This document shows, piece by piece, positions 27,890 through 37,553 of a DNA stretch of 64,000 bases. Made by a program: the position numbers and the translations under genes. The number at the start of each line of letters is the position of its first letter. Position 1 is the first letter of the stretch. Under the pieces are notes generated by a model. The model did not search any database. It was not told where the DNA came from and worked only from the letters and a program-made list of their open reading frames with translations. The stretch is from Helicobacter sp. TUL. GTDB taxonomy: Bacteria; Campylobacterota; Campylobacteria; Campylobacterales; Helicobacteraceae. The DNA lies in contig NZ_NESU01000008.1 of the NCBI RefSeq assembly GCF_002287135.1, positions 1-64,000 on the forward strand. The letters are read 5' to 3'.

Positions 27890-29191
27890 TTAGTCAGCCT
27901 TAATAGCTGTAATGATTATGCTTTGTGCGTCTATACCGCTAAGAATCTGTGTGTATTGTCCATCAGAGATTCCAACTTCTACATTCACTGCCTCTGGAAT
28001 ATTGTTTTTTAATACCCATAAAGTAGCATTCTTTTTTGTTTGCGATGTGCCTTGTATTTGTTGCTTGGGTGGTCTTGGTGGGGCAAAAAATGATCCTATG
28101 GATTGAGATTTTGTAGGTGTGGCTTTTTGGAGAGCTTTATTGAGATCAAAATATAGCGCGCTGCTTGGCACAAGCAAGGCATTGTCGGCTTTGGCAATGA
28201 TAATATCAGCAGTCGCACTCATATTAGGACGCAAAAGTAAGTCTTTGTTATCTACTTCAATGCGTGCAATATAGCTTACAATTTCTGATGAAGAACTGCT
28301 AGATGAGCTACTTGAACTACTAGAGCTGCTAGAGCTTGAGCTTCCATCACCAGAGCCAAAATTAACCTTATTGACTTTTGCTGTGAATGTTTTGTTAGGG
28401 TAGGCATCAACGCTAAAATGCACTTCTTGTCCTTCTTGTATCTTGCCAATATCTGCCTCTGAAATATTGGCTTTTAGCACCATTTCTTCAAGTTTTTCTG
28501 CAACTTTAAAAAGCACTGGAGCTTGGAAACTTGCCGCGACACTTTGCCCCACCTCTACGCTTTTTGTTAAGATCACACCATCAATGGGCGTAACAATATT
28601 AGAATTTTTAAGATCAATACTTGCGCTTTGTATGCTTGTTTCTATTTCGACAATAGAGGCTTTTTTGATATCTACATCGGATTTTGCGGAGGTATAGGCA
28701 GTTTTGGCATTTTGGAGCTCAAGTTGTGAGGGGGCTTTGCCACCTGTGCTTTCATATACATCAAGTAACCTATCATAATTCCATTTTTTATCTATGAGTG
28801 TCTGCTCACTTGCCTTAAGTTGTGCTTTTGCAGAGTTTAGTTGGGCTTTGTAACGAGCAATTTCTTGGTTGATGGTTTCGGGATTTATGCGTGCTAAGAC
28901 TTCTCCTTTTTGCACACGATCATTTTCTTCTACAAGCACTTCAAGCACGATACCAGAAATCACACTCCCAATTTCTACTTCATTGGTTGGGGAGAGCGAT
29001 CCTGATGCAGAAACACTTGATTGGATTGGTCCTTGTGTGGGAGTGATTGTTTCATAATGTATGCTAGGAGTGTGAAATTTCCAAAAATACACTACCACGC
29101 CAAGTATGATAAGACATACAATGCTTATACTAGCAATCCATACACGATTAAGATACCTTTTTTTGGGATTGAGTGTGTCATAAATATTCAT
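27890..29191 (-). CDS. MacA-like periplasmic adaptor with a polyserine tract
   Basis: 433 aa. N-terminal membrane anchor (residues 18-38), lipoyl/biotinyl-like halves (SVSASGSLSPTNEVEIGS and SNIVTPIDGVILTKSVEVGQ), an alpha-helical hairpin (residues about 110-190), then a beta-barrel domain. In the barrel a run of 19 serines interrupts GSGDG-EIVSYIARIEV. It bridges the MacB-type pump to the TolC-type channel. The serine run is encoded by mixed AGC, AGT, TCA and TCT codons, so it is not a simple slipping repeat. Confidence 0.9.
   Translation of the reverse strand: MNIYDTLNPKKRYLNRVWIASISIVCLIILGVVVYFWKFHTPSIHYETITPTQGPIQSSVSASGSLSPTNEVEIGSVISGIVLEVLVEENDRVQKGEVLARINPETINQEIARYKAQLNSAKAQLKASEQTLIDKKWNYDRLLDVYESTGGKAPSQLELQNAKTAYTSAKSDVDIKKASIVEIETSIQSASIDLKNSNIVTPIDGVILTKSVEVGQSVAASFQAPVLFKVAEKLEEMVLKANISEADIGKIQEGQEVHFSVDAYPNKTFTAKVNKVNFGSGDGSSSSSSSSSSSSSSSSSSSEIVSYIARIEVDNKDLLLRPNMSATADIIIAKADNALLVPSSALYFDLNKALQKATPTKSQSIGSFFAPPRPPKQQIQGTSQTKKNATLWVLKNNIPEAVNVEVGISDGQYTQILSGIDAQSIIITAIKAD
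28286..28342 (-). repeat. 19-codon polyserine tract in the MacA-like gene
   Basis: Nineteen consecutive serine codons drawn from AGC, AGT, TCA and TCT in irregular order, between Gly-Asp-Gly and Glu-Ile-Val. The mixed codons argue for conservation of the amino-acid run, or for an old and since diverged repeat, rather than current slippage. Confidence 0.95.
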
Positions 29192-29193
29192 TG

Positions 29194-30675
29194 TTATTCT
29201 CCTTTGGGTGTTTGATCTATGTTTTGTGAAGGCTTATCATCTAATGCCTGTATATACAAAGCACCGCCAAAAGCCTTAAATAATGTAATAACAGATATGA
29301 TTTCATTAACTTGGGCAGTAAAATATTGTGTTTGTGTAGAAAGATAGGTATTTGTGCTATTTAAAAATGTATTTGTATCTATGATTCCGCGTTGCCATTG
29401 CACATTATCAGTTTGATATGCTTGTTTACTTATCTCAAAGACAGCCTTATTGTTTTGGACTTGTCGTTGTTTAGAATCTTTATCAAAAAGGGCATTTTCT
29501 ATTTCACTTACTGCCGTGTTTATAGTGTTTTGGAGTGTATAAAAAGCCTCTTTACTAAGTTCTTGTTGGATTTTATAATTCTCTCTTAGGCTCGTGCGAT
29601 TTAAAAGCGGTGCGGCAAGAGAGTTTGCGATTTGAAAGACAAGGGAATTTGATGCTATATTGCTATAGAGTATCTGCCCAATCGATCCGCTAAGCGATAT
29701 GCTAGGAAGTTGCGCTGCTTTGGCATTTGTGGCTTTGTAAAGTTGGGAATGCAAGGCAAATACACTTGCTTGCACATCAGGACGCTCTAATAACACATCA
29801 GCAGGAATGCTATGCACATCAAATGTCGCTATGCGTGGCAAGGTATTTGATGAATCTAAAAACTGCATAGGAGATTCTAGAGATTCTAGGCTTGTAAGAT
29901 CTAATAAAACCAACAAGGCATTTTTATTTTGTTCGTATGTGTAGCGTAGAGATTCTAAAGTATTTTGTTGGGTAAGAAAGGCAGCCTTTATATCTTTGTA
30001 AGCGCTAAGTGTGATAAGTCCTTTTTGGTATTGTTGTTGGCTTATGCTATCAATTTCGCGGAGATTCTCTAGTATTTGGGTATTATGCACGATAGCATAC
30101 GCATTATCTTTTAGTGTAAAATATAGAGTGCTTACTTCCGCAAGGAGTGAGATTTGAGCATTTTGTAGATTCGCTTGTGCAGCTTCTTGATCTTTTTTGC
30201 TTGATTGTCGCAGGGCATTGAGTTTGCCAAAAAGATCAACTTCCCAGCTTAATGAAAGATTTGCGCTTGTAGAATTCGTGCCAGGTCGGATTACAAGACT
30301 TTGGCTTTGAGTGCGCCTATCGGTGTAATTTGTGCCAACGTTACCATTTATGGTGGGAAACATTGATGCGGTGTTGATTTTGACTTGTGATTTTGCTTGA
30401 TTGAGGCGTGAAGCCATAATAAGGACATTTGTATTACGCTCTAGCGCTATGTCTAGGAGTTTGTGTAATTGCACATCATCAAAAAGTTTATAGAATCTTG
30501 CAATAGGTGTGTCCAAAAGCTCCTGTGTAGATGTGTTTGTAGAAGATATATGATTGCGAAATGATGTGGGAATATGGGTTTGTTGTTGTAATTCTTGTGT
30601 GGTGGGGAGTTTGGTAGAACACGCACAAAGTATAAGTGTTATAGTAATGGATATTATTGTGTGCTTCAATGCCAC
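29194..30675 (-). CDS. TolC-like outer-membrane efflux lipoprotein
   Basis: 493 aa. Signal peptide with lipobox LCAC (Cys near residue 18), so a NodT/OprM-type lipoprotein. The body shows the repeated helical pattern of outer membrane efflux proteins: two halves with ASRLNQAKSQV...FPTINGNVG and ADVLLERPDVQASVFAL...LPSISLSGSIG. It is the first gene of the efflux operon; the adaptor starts 3 bp after its stop. It forms the outer-membrane exit channel for the MacAB-type pump. Confidence 0.92.
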   Translation of the reverse strand: MALKHTIISITITLILCACSTKLPTTQELQQQTHIPTSFRNHISSTNTSTQELLDTPIARFYKLFDDVQLHKLLDIALERNTNVLIMASRLNQAKSQVKINTASMFPTINGNVGTNYTDRRTQSQSLVIRPGTNSTSANLSLSWEVDLFGKLNALRQSSKKDQEAAQANLQNAQISLLAEVSTLYFTLKDNAYAIVHNTQILENLREIDSISQQQYQKGLITLSAYKDIKAAFLTQQNTLESLRYTYEQNKNALLVLLDLTSLESLESPMQFLDSSNTLPRIATFDVHSIPADVLLERPDVQASVFALHSQLYKATNAKAAQLPSISLSGSIGQILYSNIASNSLVFQIANSLAAPLLNRTSLRENYKIQQELSKEAFYTLQNTINTAVSEIENALFDKDSKQRQVQNNKAVFEISKQAYQTDNVQWQRGIIDTNTFLNSTNTYLSTQTQYFTAQVNEIISVITLFKAFGGALYIQALDDKPSQNIDQTPKGE

Positions 30676-30785
30676 TCCTTGTTTTGTTTTGGGTGTGTAA
30701 TATTATGAAACAAAGGTGAAATAGATGTGAATTTTTCTCTATATAAAAATCTATACTTTTTAGGTAATTCTTAATATATTTTTTC

Positions 30786-30791
30786 TACAAT
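30786..30791 (+). promoter_or_regulatory. Putative -10 box of typA
   Basis: TACAAT preceded by an AT-rich upstream region, as is usual for Helicobacter sigma-80 promoters. Start of transcription would be near 30798, giving a leader of about 35 bases. No clear -35. Confidence 0.4.
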
Positions 30792-30832
30792 TCTATCCTT
30801 AATTCCAAAATTCACATCAAAAGAGACTACTT

Positions 30833-32638
30833 ATGCAAAATATACGAAATATCGCTGTTATCGCGCACGTTGACCATGGTAAAACGACTTTAGTAGATGG
30901 GCTGCTCACACAATCAGGCACTTTTAGTGAGCGTGAGCAAATCGATGAGCGGGTAATGGATTCTAATGATTTGGAGCGTGAGCGAGGGATTACTATCCTT
31001 TCAAAAAACACTGCTATCAATTATAAAGGCACAAAAATTAATATTATCGATACACCCGGACACGCCGATTTTGGCGGTGAGGTTGAGCGTGTGCTAAAAA
31101 TGGTTGATGGCGTGTTACTTCTTGTTGATGCACAAGAAGGCGTAATGCCACAAACAAAGTTTGTTGTCAAAAAGGCTCTAAGCTTTGGAATCCGCCCTAT
31201 TGTGGTGGTAAATAAAATCGATAAACCCGCAGCTGAACCAGATCGAGTGGTTGATGAAGTATTTGATTTATTTGTGGCAATGGAAGCTACAGATTATCAG
31301 CTTGATTTTCCTGTGATTTATGCTGCAGCACGCGATGGCTATGCGATGAAAAATCTTGAAGATGAAAAGAAAAATCTTGAGCCACTTTTTGAAGCGATTT
31401 TAGAATATGTCCCTGCTCCTAGCGGTAGCAGTGAAGAGCCATTGCAAATGCAAATTTTTACACTCGATTATGATAATTATGTAGGAAAAATTGGTATTGC
31501 TCGAGTGTTTAATGGCAAGGTGAAAAAGGGCGAAAATGTAATGCTTGCTAAAAGCGATGGCGAAAAAGAAACCGGCAGAATCACCAAGCTTATAGGGTTT
31601 TTGGGCTTAGCACGCACCGAAATAGAATCTGCTCAAGCAGGAGATATTGTAGCGGTAGCAGGTTTTAATACCATTGATGTTGGAGATTCTATCGTAGATC
31701 CTGCTAATCCTATGCCTTTGGATCCTATGCACTTAGAAGAGCCGACAATGAGTGTGTATTTTGCGGTTAATGATAGCCCATTGGCAGGATTAGAGGGCAA
31801 ACATGTAACGGCTAACAAGCTTAAAGATAGATTGTTAAAAGAAATGCAAACAAACATCGCGATGAAATGCGAAGAAATGGGCGAGGGAAAATTCCGCGTT
31901 TCTGGGCGTGGAGAGCTACAAATCACTATTTTGGCAGAGAATTTGCGCCGCGAGGGGTTTGAGTTTAGTATATCGCGCCCTGAAGTGATTATCAAAGAAG
32001 AAAATGGCGTCAAACTTGAGCCTTTTGAACATCTTGTGATAGATACGCCACAGGATTTTAGTGGAGCGATTATTGAGCGCTTGGGCAAACGCAAGGCTGA
32101 AATGAAAGCTATGAATCCTATGGGTGATGGATATACACGTTTGGAGTTTGAGATTCCAGCGCGTGGGCTTATTGGATATAGAAGCGAGTTTTTGACTGAC
32201 ACAAAAGGCGAGGGTGTGATGAATCACAGCTTTTTGGAGTTTCGACCTTTTAGCGGTAGTGTAGAATCTCGCAAAAATGGCGCACTTGTTTCTATGGAAA
32301 ATGGTGAGGCGACAGGATTCTCACTCTTTAATATCCAAGAACGAGGCGTGCTTTTTATCACTCCACAGACAAAAGTATATGTGGGTATGGTGATTGGTGA
32401 GCATAGCAGAGATAATGATCTTGATGTCAATCCTATTAAGGCGAAACATTTGACAAATATGCGCGCAAGTGGGAGTGATGATGCTATCAAGCTTGTGCCA
32501 CCAAGGGATTTGACACTTGAGCGCGCATTAGAATGGATAGAAGATGATGAGATTTTGGAGGTTACGCCTCTTAACATTAGGGTGCGAAAAAAATATCTTG
32601 ATCCTACCGAGCGTAGGCGTATGACAAGAAATAAATAA
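30833..32638 (+). CDS. typA: Ribosome-associated GTPase TypA/BipA
   Basis: 601 aa, full length. G-motifs are intact: [31 protein letters not shown] and [11 protein letters not shown]. Domain order follows EF-G, with the BipA-specific C-terminal domain ([34 protein letters not shown]). It supports late ribosome assembly and stress growth in other bacteria. Followed by the nitroreductase gene after 19 bp with an AAAGGAG site. Confidence 0.96.
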   Translation: MQNIRNIAVIAHVDHGKTTLVDGLLTQSGTFSEREQIDERVMDSNDLERERGITILSKNTAINYKGTKINIIDTPGHADFGGEVERVLKMVDGVLLLVDAQEGVMPQTKFVVKKALSFGIRPIVVVNKIDKPAAEPDRVVDEVFDLFVAMEATDYQLDFPVIYAAARDGYAMKNLEDEKKNLEPLFEAILEYVPAPSGSSEEPLQMQIFTLDYDNYVGKIGIARVFNGKVKKGENVMLAKSDGEKETGRITKLIGFLGLARTEIESAQAGDIVAVAGFNTIDVGDSIVDPANPMPLDPMHLEEPTMSVYFAVNDSPLAGLEGKHVTANKLKDRLLKEMQTNIAMKCEEMGEGKFRVSGRGELQITILAENLRREGFEFSISRPEVIIKEENGVKLEPFEHLVIDTPQDFSGAIIERLGKRKAEMKAMNPMGDGYTRLEFEIPARGLIGYRSEFLTDTKGEGVMNHSFLEFRPFSGSVESRKNGALVSMENGEATGFSLFNIQERGVLFITPQTKVYVGMVIGEHSRDNDLDVNPIKAKHLTNMRASGSDDAIKLVPPRDLTLERALEWIEDDEILEVTPLNIRVRKKYLDPTERRRMTRNK

Positions 32639-32657
32639 AAAGAAAGGAGCAGATAGT

Positions 32658-33281
32658 ATGGACAAATTTTTAGAGGGCGTGGCTATGCGCCATGCGTGTA
32701 AGGTTTTTGATGAAAATAAACAAATCCCTAAAGAACAATTTGACAATATTTTGCAAGTAGGGTATGCAGCACCAAGCTCTTTTGGTATGGAGCCTACACG
32801 CTTGATTGTGTTGAGGGATAAAAAAGCAAGGCAAGAAGTCCGCGCATTGTGTTGGGATCAAAAACAAATTACTACTGCTTCAGAACTTGTGATTTTTAAA
32901 ACACTAAAAACCGATTTACTTGCCCACACAAATTATGTGCAGCAAGCACTCCAGCGCAAACAAAAAACCCCAGAGGAAATTGCAGCATACAAAGAGCGCT
33001 ATGGATCTTATCTTATTGCGCGTGGTTATGATGATTATAAGATAGGCTATTGGAGTGCATTACAGAGCTATATTATCGCTACTTCTATGATGGATTATGC
33101 GTCATATTTGGGTATTGATACCTGTATGCTTGAGGGCTTTGATAAAAAGGCTTTAGAATCTTATTTTGGACTTGATAAGGAAAAAGAGCAGATTACTTTG
33201 CTTTTGGCATTTGGATATAGGATTAATCCTCAATCCAAGCGTTATAGAATTGATTTTGATGAATTTGTGCAATACAAGTAA
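32658..33281 (+). CDS. NAD(P)H-dependent nitroreductase-family oxidoreductase (FrxA-like)
   Basis: 207 aa. Nitroreductase-fold FMN motifs: RHACKVFDE near the N terminus, GYAAPSSFGMEP around residue 35, and a C-terminal LGIDTCMLEGFD...LLLAFGYR block. By eye it is closer to H. pylori FrxA than RdxA (SSFGMEP, IDTCMLEGFD). It uses FMN to reduce nitro compounds or quinones; related enzymes activate metronidazole. It lies between typA and nrdA with short spacings (19 and 9 bp). Confidence 0.88.
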   Translation: MDKFLEGVAMRHACKVFDENKQIPKEQFDNILQVGYAAPSSFGMEPTRLIVLRDKKARQEVRALCWDQKQITTASELVIFKTLKTDLLAHTNYVQQALQRKQKTPEEIAAYKERYGSYLIARGYDDYKIGYWSALQSYIIATSMMDYASYLGIDTCMLEGFDKKALESYFGLDKEKEQITLLLAFGYRINPQSKRYRIDFDEFVQYK

Positions 33282-33290
33282 GGAGTAGCT

Positions 33291-35660
33291 ATGCTAGATG
33301 TTATCACCGTTGTTAAGCGGAGTGGAAGAATCGAGACACTTGATATCTCAAAGATTCAAAAATACACAGCAAGTGCAGTCGAAGGACTAGAAGGTGTCAA
33401 TCAAAGCGAACTAGAAGTTGATGCTAAGATTCACTTCAAAGACAAAATTACAACAGAGCAGATTCAAAAAACACTTATCCAAACAGCGGTAGATAAGATC
33501 GATATTGATGTGCCAAATTGGACTTTTGTCGCAGCTAGATTGTTTTTGTATGATTTGTATCACAAGGTTTCTGGCTACACAGGCTATAAAAAACTTCACG
33601 AATATTTTGAGCGCGGAGAGAGAGAGGGCAAGATTCTAAAGGGCTTAAAAGAAAAATTTGATTTAGATCTCTTAGATTCCAAAATCGATCCAAAGCGTGA
33701 TTTGCAGTTTAATTATCTTGGGATTAAAACCCTTTATGATCGTTATTTGCTAAAAGATGCCAATAATCAACCCATAGAATTACCACAACATATGTTTATG
33801 GCAATTGCGATGTTTTTGGCGCAGAATGAAAAAGAACCAAATGAATGGGCGATTAAGTTTTATGATATGATTTCTAAATTTGAGGTTATTTGTGCCACGC
33901 CAACTCTTGCAAACGCACGCACTACACGCCACCAACTTAGCTCTTGTTATGTGGGTAGCACGCCAGATAATATTGAGGGTATTTTTGACGCCTATAAAGA
34001 AATGGCGCTTTTAAGCAAATATGGCGGAGGTATCGGCTGGGATGTAAGTCGTGTGCGAGGTTTGGGAAGTTTTATCGATGGACACAAAAATGCTGCTGGT
34101 GGTGTTGTGCCATTTTTAAAGATTGCCAATGATGTGGCAATTGCTGTCGATCAGCTAGGCACGAGAAAGGGTGCGATTGCTACATATTTAGAGATATGGC
34201 ATACCGATGTGTCGGATTTTATCGATTTGCGTAAAAATTCTGGCGAAGAGAGACGACGCACACACGATCTTTTCCCTGCATTGTGGATTTGCGATCTTTT
34301 TATGAAGCGTGTTGAAGCCAATGAACATTGGACACTTTTTGATCCTTATCAATGCGGCGATCTCACAGAGCTTTATGGCGAAGCATTTGAGAAGCGCTAT
34401 ATAGAATACGAAAATGATTCAAGTATCCTAAAAGAACAAATCAATGCCAAAGAATTGTGGAAAAAGATTTTGACAAATTACTTTGAATCTGGATTGCCAT
34501 TTTTGTGTTTCAAAGATAACGCCAATCGGTGCAACCCAAATGCACACGCAGGAATTATCAGAAGCTCAAACCTTTGCACAGAGATTTTTCAAAACACAAA
34601 TCCTAATCATTATGTGGTGGAAGTGGAATTTGAAGATGGTAGCTTTATGGAATTTGAAGAAACCGATGAGGTGGTGACAGATTGTGGCGTGCGCAAAAAA
34701 GCAAATAAAATTACAAGCATAGATTCTATCAATGGCAAAAAAGTCTTTATTGCTTCACGCAAGGCACAAGATGGACAAACTGCCGTTTGTAACCTTGCAA
34801 GTGTGAATCTAAGTAAGATTCATACCAAAGAGGACATAGAGCGCGTTATTCCTATCGCAATACGTATGCTTGATAATGTTATTGATTTGAATTTTTATCC
34901 AAATAGAAAAGTCAAAGTAACCAATATGCTAAATCGCGCTATCGGATTAGGCATAATGGGTGAGGCAGAAATGCTTGCCACACAAAATATCGAGTGGGGA
35001 TCTGATGAGCATTTAGCAAAGATTGATGAAATTATGGAGCTTATTAGTTTTAATGCCATTAATGCAAGTAGCGACCTAGCGCAACAAAAGGGCGTATATC
35101 CACAATTTGAAGGATCAAATTGGAGTAAGGGAATCTTCCCAATCGACCTTGCAAACAAAGAAGCCCTAAAGCTTGTAAATCGTAATTTGCTTGATCAATC
35201 TTGCGATTGGAGTGCCTTGAGGCAAAAAGTTATGTCACAAGGTATGCGCAATGGCTATCTTATGGCGATAGCACCGACAAGCTCAATTTCTATCCTTGTG
35301 GGGACTACACAAACTATTGAGCCTGTGTATAAACGCAAATGGTTTGAAGAGAATCTTAGCGGACTTATCCCTGTGGTTGTGCCAAATCTCACGCTTGAAA
35401 CTTGGAATTACTATACTTCAGCCTATGATATTGATCAAACCAAAATCATCAAAGCCGCTGCTGTGCGACAAAAATGGATTGATCAAGGACAAAGCACAAA
35501 TATTTTTATCCGCTTAGATCTTGCAGGTGGTAAATTGCTCAATGACATTTATACTCTAGCGTGGAAACTAGGGCTTAAATCTACATATTACCTCCGATCC
35601 CAAAGTCCAGATATAGAAGAAAAAATGGATCGTAGCATTGAATGCTATAACTGCCAATAA
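33291..35660 (+). CDS. nrdA: Ribonucleoside-diphosphate reductase class Ia alpha subunit
   Basis: 789 aa. An N-terminal ATP-cone (RSGRIETLDISKIQKY) is followed by the catalytic barrel: LSSCYVGSTPDNIEG with an active-site cysteine, GGGIGWDVSRVRG, NLCTEI and MAIAPTSSISILVGTTQTIEP. It ends with an ECYNC pair that re-reduces the active site. It makes dNDPs together with NrdB, which is not in this window. The H. pylori order is also nrdA followed by a short conserved gene. Confidence 0.96.
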   Translation: MLDVITVVKRSGRIETLDISKIQKYTASAVEGLEGVNQSELEVDAKIHFKDKITTEQIQKTLIQTAVDKIDIDVPNWTFVAARLFLYDLYHKVSGYTGYKKLHEYFERGEREGKILKGLKEKFDLDLLDSKIDPKRDLQFNYLGIKTLYDRYLLKDANNQPIELPQHMFMAIAMFLAQNEKEPNEWAIKFYDMISKFEVICATPTLANARTTRHQLSSCYVGSTPDNIEGIFDAYKEMALLSKYGGGIGWDVSRVRGLGSFIDGHKNAAGGVVPFLKIANDVAIAVDQLGTRKGAIATYLEIWHTDVSDFIDLRKNSGEERRRTHDLFPALWICDLFMKRVEANEHWTLFDPYQCGDLTELYGEAFEKRYIEYENDSSILKEQINAKELWKKILTNYFESGLPFLCFKDNANRCNPNAHAGIIRSSNLCTEIFQNTNPNHYVVEVEFEDGSFMEFEETDEVVTDCGVRKKANKITSIDSINGKKVFIASRKAQDGQTAVCNLASVNLSKIHTKEDIERVIPIAIRMLDNVIDLNFYPNRKVKVTNMLNRAIGLGIMGEAEMLATQNIEWGSDEHLAKIDEIMELISFNAINASSDLAQQKGVYPQFEGSNWSKGIFPIDLANKEALKLVNRNLLDQSCDWSALRQKVMSQGMRNGYLMAIAPTSSISILVGTTQTIEPVYKRKWFEENLSGLIPVVVPNLTLETWNYYTSAYDIDQTKIIKAAAVRQKWIDQGQSTNIFIRLDLAGGKLLNDIYTLAWKLGLKSTYYLRSQSPDIEEKMDRSIECYNCQ

Positions 35661-36090
35661 GCACCCACTTATCCTCGCACAGACCGATACAACTATCGGT
35701 TTTTTGTGTGAGCAACAAACTCCTATTAACAAAGCCAAAAACCGCCACAAACTTACCCTAAGAGAAGCTAGAGATTTTCAAATCTTGCGCCTTGTTGTGC
35801 GTGTCCCAAAGACACATAGACGCCTTGTGCGTAGAGCAAGGCATACAAGCTTTGTGTATCCAAATGGTTGTGGTGTGCGTGTCGTGGCGAGTGATAGCCC
35901 ACACCAAAGCCTTTTGCATTATTATCCGCTCCTTTTTTCCTCATCGGCAAATGTGCATACTAAGCATTTTGATCCGCACTATGCGGTGCAAATGTGTGAT
36001 ATGTATGTGCTAGATTCTAGAGGTTGGCGCGAGTGCAAGCCCTCTAGTATCGTGCGACTTGGTAAGCACAAAAAGCAAAAAATTCGCTAA
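35638..36090 (+). CDS. Short Sua5/YciO/YrdC (TsaC)-like protein
   Basis: 150 aa starting at a TTG inside the last codons of nrdA (23-bp overlap, different frame). Family motifs are TDTTIGFLCEQ at residues 16-26 (compare TDTxYGL) and SSAN near 102. The length is below typical TsaC (about 185 aa), mainly because the segment between the motifs is short, and the C terminus is basic (KHKKQKIR). It may make the threonylcarbamoyl-AMP used for t6A in tRNA; a tsaD gene lies only 0.3 kb downstream on the other strand. No ATG is available for the N terminus, so TTG is the best start. Confidence 0.75.
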   Translation: MNAITANKHPLILAQTDTTIGFLCEQQTPINKAKNRHKLTLREARDFQILRLVVRVPKTHRRLVRRARHTSFVYPNGCGVRVVASDSPHQSLLHYYPLLFSSSANVHTKHFDPHYAVQMCDMYVLDSRGWRECKPSSIVRLGKHKKQKIR

Positions 36091-36145
36091 GTATCACAAT
36101 GCTAAAATCGCAATTACAATGCGCAATATGACAAAGGAAGATTCT

Positions 36146-36397
36146 ATGAGAGTTGATAAATTCTTAAATACTACCAATATTGTAAAACGCCGCTCCATTG
36201 CACAAGATATGTGTGATAGCGGTGTTGTGGCAGTCAATGACAAACCTGTCAAAAGCTCCAAAGAAGTCAAAAAAGGCGATATTATCACGCTTACTTATCT
36301 TGAATACACCAAAACATATGAGGTGCTTGAGATTCCCACAACTAAAAATGTGCCAAAAAATCAAAGCGCACTATATGTCAAGGCTGTGGATCAGTAA
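36146..36397 (+). CDS. S4-domain RNA-binding protein (RqcP/Hsp15-like)
   Basis: 83 aa from the ATG at 36146, with AAAGGAAG upstream; the open frame extends further back without a site. The whole protein is one S4 domain: MRVDKFLNTTNIVKRRSIAQ followed by VVAVNDKPVKSSKEVKKGD. Proteins of this size bind rRNA or tRNA on stalled or dissociated ribosomes (Hsp15 and RqcP in other bacteria). It ends 4 bp before the convergent tsaD. Confidence 0.88.
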   Translation: MRVDKFLNTTNIVKRRSIAQDMCDSGVVAVNDKPVKSSKEVKKGDIITLTYLEYTKTYEVLEIPTTKNVPKNQSALYVKAVDQ

Positions 36398-36400
36398 GCC

Positions 36401-37441
36401 TTAGCAATCTTTATAAAAATCCTCTGGGAAACTTTTTGGCGAGATTGTATCGCTAAGTGGGCTAAATTCTTTATGCGCATACGCCTCACACGCCAAACGA
36501 CCAATCATAGCGGCATTATCAGCGCAAAACTCAAGCGGTGCTAAAAGTAGGGTTTTGTCAAACTCTTGGCATAAAGATTCTATCTTTGTGCGTAGCAATG
36601 TATTAGCACTTGCTCCACCAACTACCCCAAAATGCGTGAATCTATCGCTATATTGTTGAAAATAGATTCGCAATTTATGCAGGATATGCGTGCAAGCAGC
36701 TTCTTGAAAACTTGCGCATATTTGTTCTTTTGAGAGGTTATCTTGCGCCTTTGCTATCTCCAAACGCACCGCATTTTTAAGCCCCGAAAAGCTATAAGCA
36801 AGGCGCTTATCGTGCAAAAGCGGTATAGGCATGGGCAGGAGTGTGCCACTATAATTTTTTGCATAAGATTCTACGATAGGCCCCCCCGGATAGCCCAAAG
36901 AAAGCATTTTTGCCACCTTATCAAAACTCTCCCCAAAGCTATCATCAAGGCTTTGTGCTACAAGCATGATGTGATGATAATCTCGCATATGCAAAATTTG
37001 CGTGTGTCCGCCTGAAACAAGCAACACACCCAATCCCTCGCCAATTTGCGTGGGTTTGTCGATAAAAAGCGAGTAAATATGCCCCTTGAGATGATTAAGA
37101 CAAAGCAGTGGGATTTCAAGGCTTAGGGCTAGGGCATTTGCCATACACATACCCTCACTAAGCGTCACGCTAAGCCCTGGGCGATTGGCAATAGCAATAG
37201 CTTTGAGCGGTGCAAATGGCGCGCGTGTGTCATATGTCGCACACAAGAAGTCTTTTACTTTTTCCAAAAGTATAGGGAGGTTTTGGGCGTGTAGGCGTGA
37301 GGCGATTTCTGGCACCACACCGCCAAATGGACTATGATATGAATCTTGAGAAAGCTTTGTGTGAAAGAGGAGCTTATGATCTGCAATGCGTGTGAGCGCC
37401 AAAGAGCTATCATCACAACTAGATTCTATGCTTAAAATCAT
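36401..37441 (-). CDS. tsaD: tRNA N6-adenosine threonylcarbamoyltransferase
   Basis: 346 aa. ASKHA-fold motifs: an N-terminal MILSIESSCDDSSLAL, the metal-binding HLKGHIYS near residue 110, LVSGGHTQI and GDSFGESFDKVAKMLSLGYPGG. It transfers threonylcarbamoyl to A37 of ANN-reading tRNAs with TsaB and TsaE. A G7 run in codons for YPGG (36881-36887, opposite strand) is present but probably incidental. Single gene. Confidence 0.95.
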   Translation of the reverse strand: MILSIESSCDDSSLALTRIADHKLLFHTKLSQDSYHSPFGGVVPEIASRLHAQNLPILLEKVKDFLCATYDTRAPFAPLKAIAIANRPGLSVTLSEGMCMANALALSLEIPLLCLNHLKGHIYSLFIDKPTQIGEGLGVLLVSGGHTQILHMRDYHHIMLVAQSLDDSFGESFDKVAKMLSLGYPGGPIVESYAKNYSGTLLPMPIPLLHDKRLAYSFSGLKNAVRLEIAKAQDNLSKEQICASFQEAACTHILHKLRIYFQQYSDRFTHFGVVGGASANTLLRTKIESLCQEFDKTLLLAPLEFCADNAAMIGRLACEAYAHKEFSPLSDTISPKSFPEDFYKDC

Positions 37442-37553
37442 ACTAACGCGCTCCTTTACAAAACTTCCACAAAAGAGGCGTGATTATAGCATTTGTTTAG
37501 GTTTTAAAAAATAAAAGACTATAATTGACACATTACATTGCAAGGGGGTGGCT

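Noticed and set aside
31633-32202. 189-codon antisense frame opposite typA
   Set aside because: typA is intact and highly conserved in this region; the antisense product has no recognisable features.
36881-36887. C7 tract (G7 in the sense strand) in tsaD as a phase-variation site
   Set aside because: Too short for frequent slippage, encodes conserved Pro-Gly-Gly, and tsaD is normally essential.
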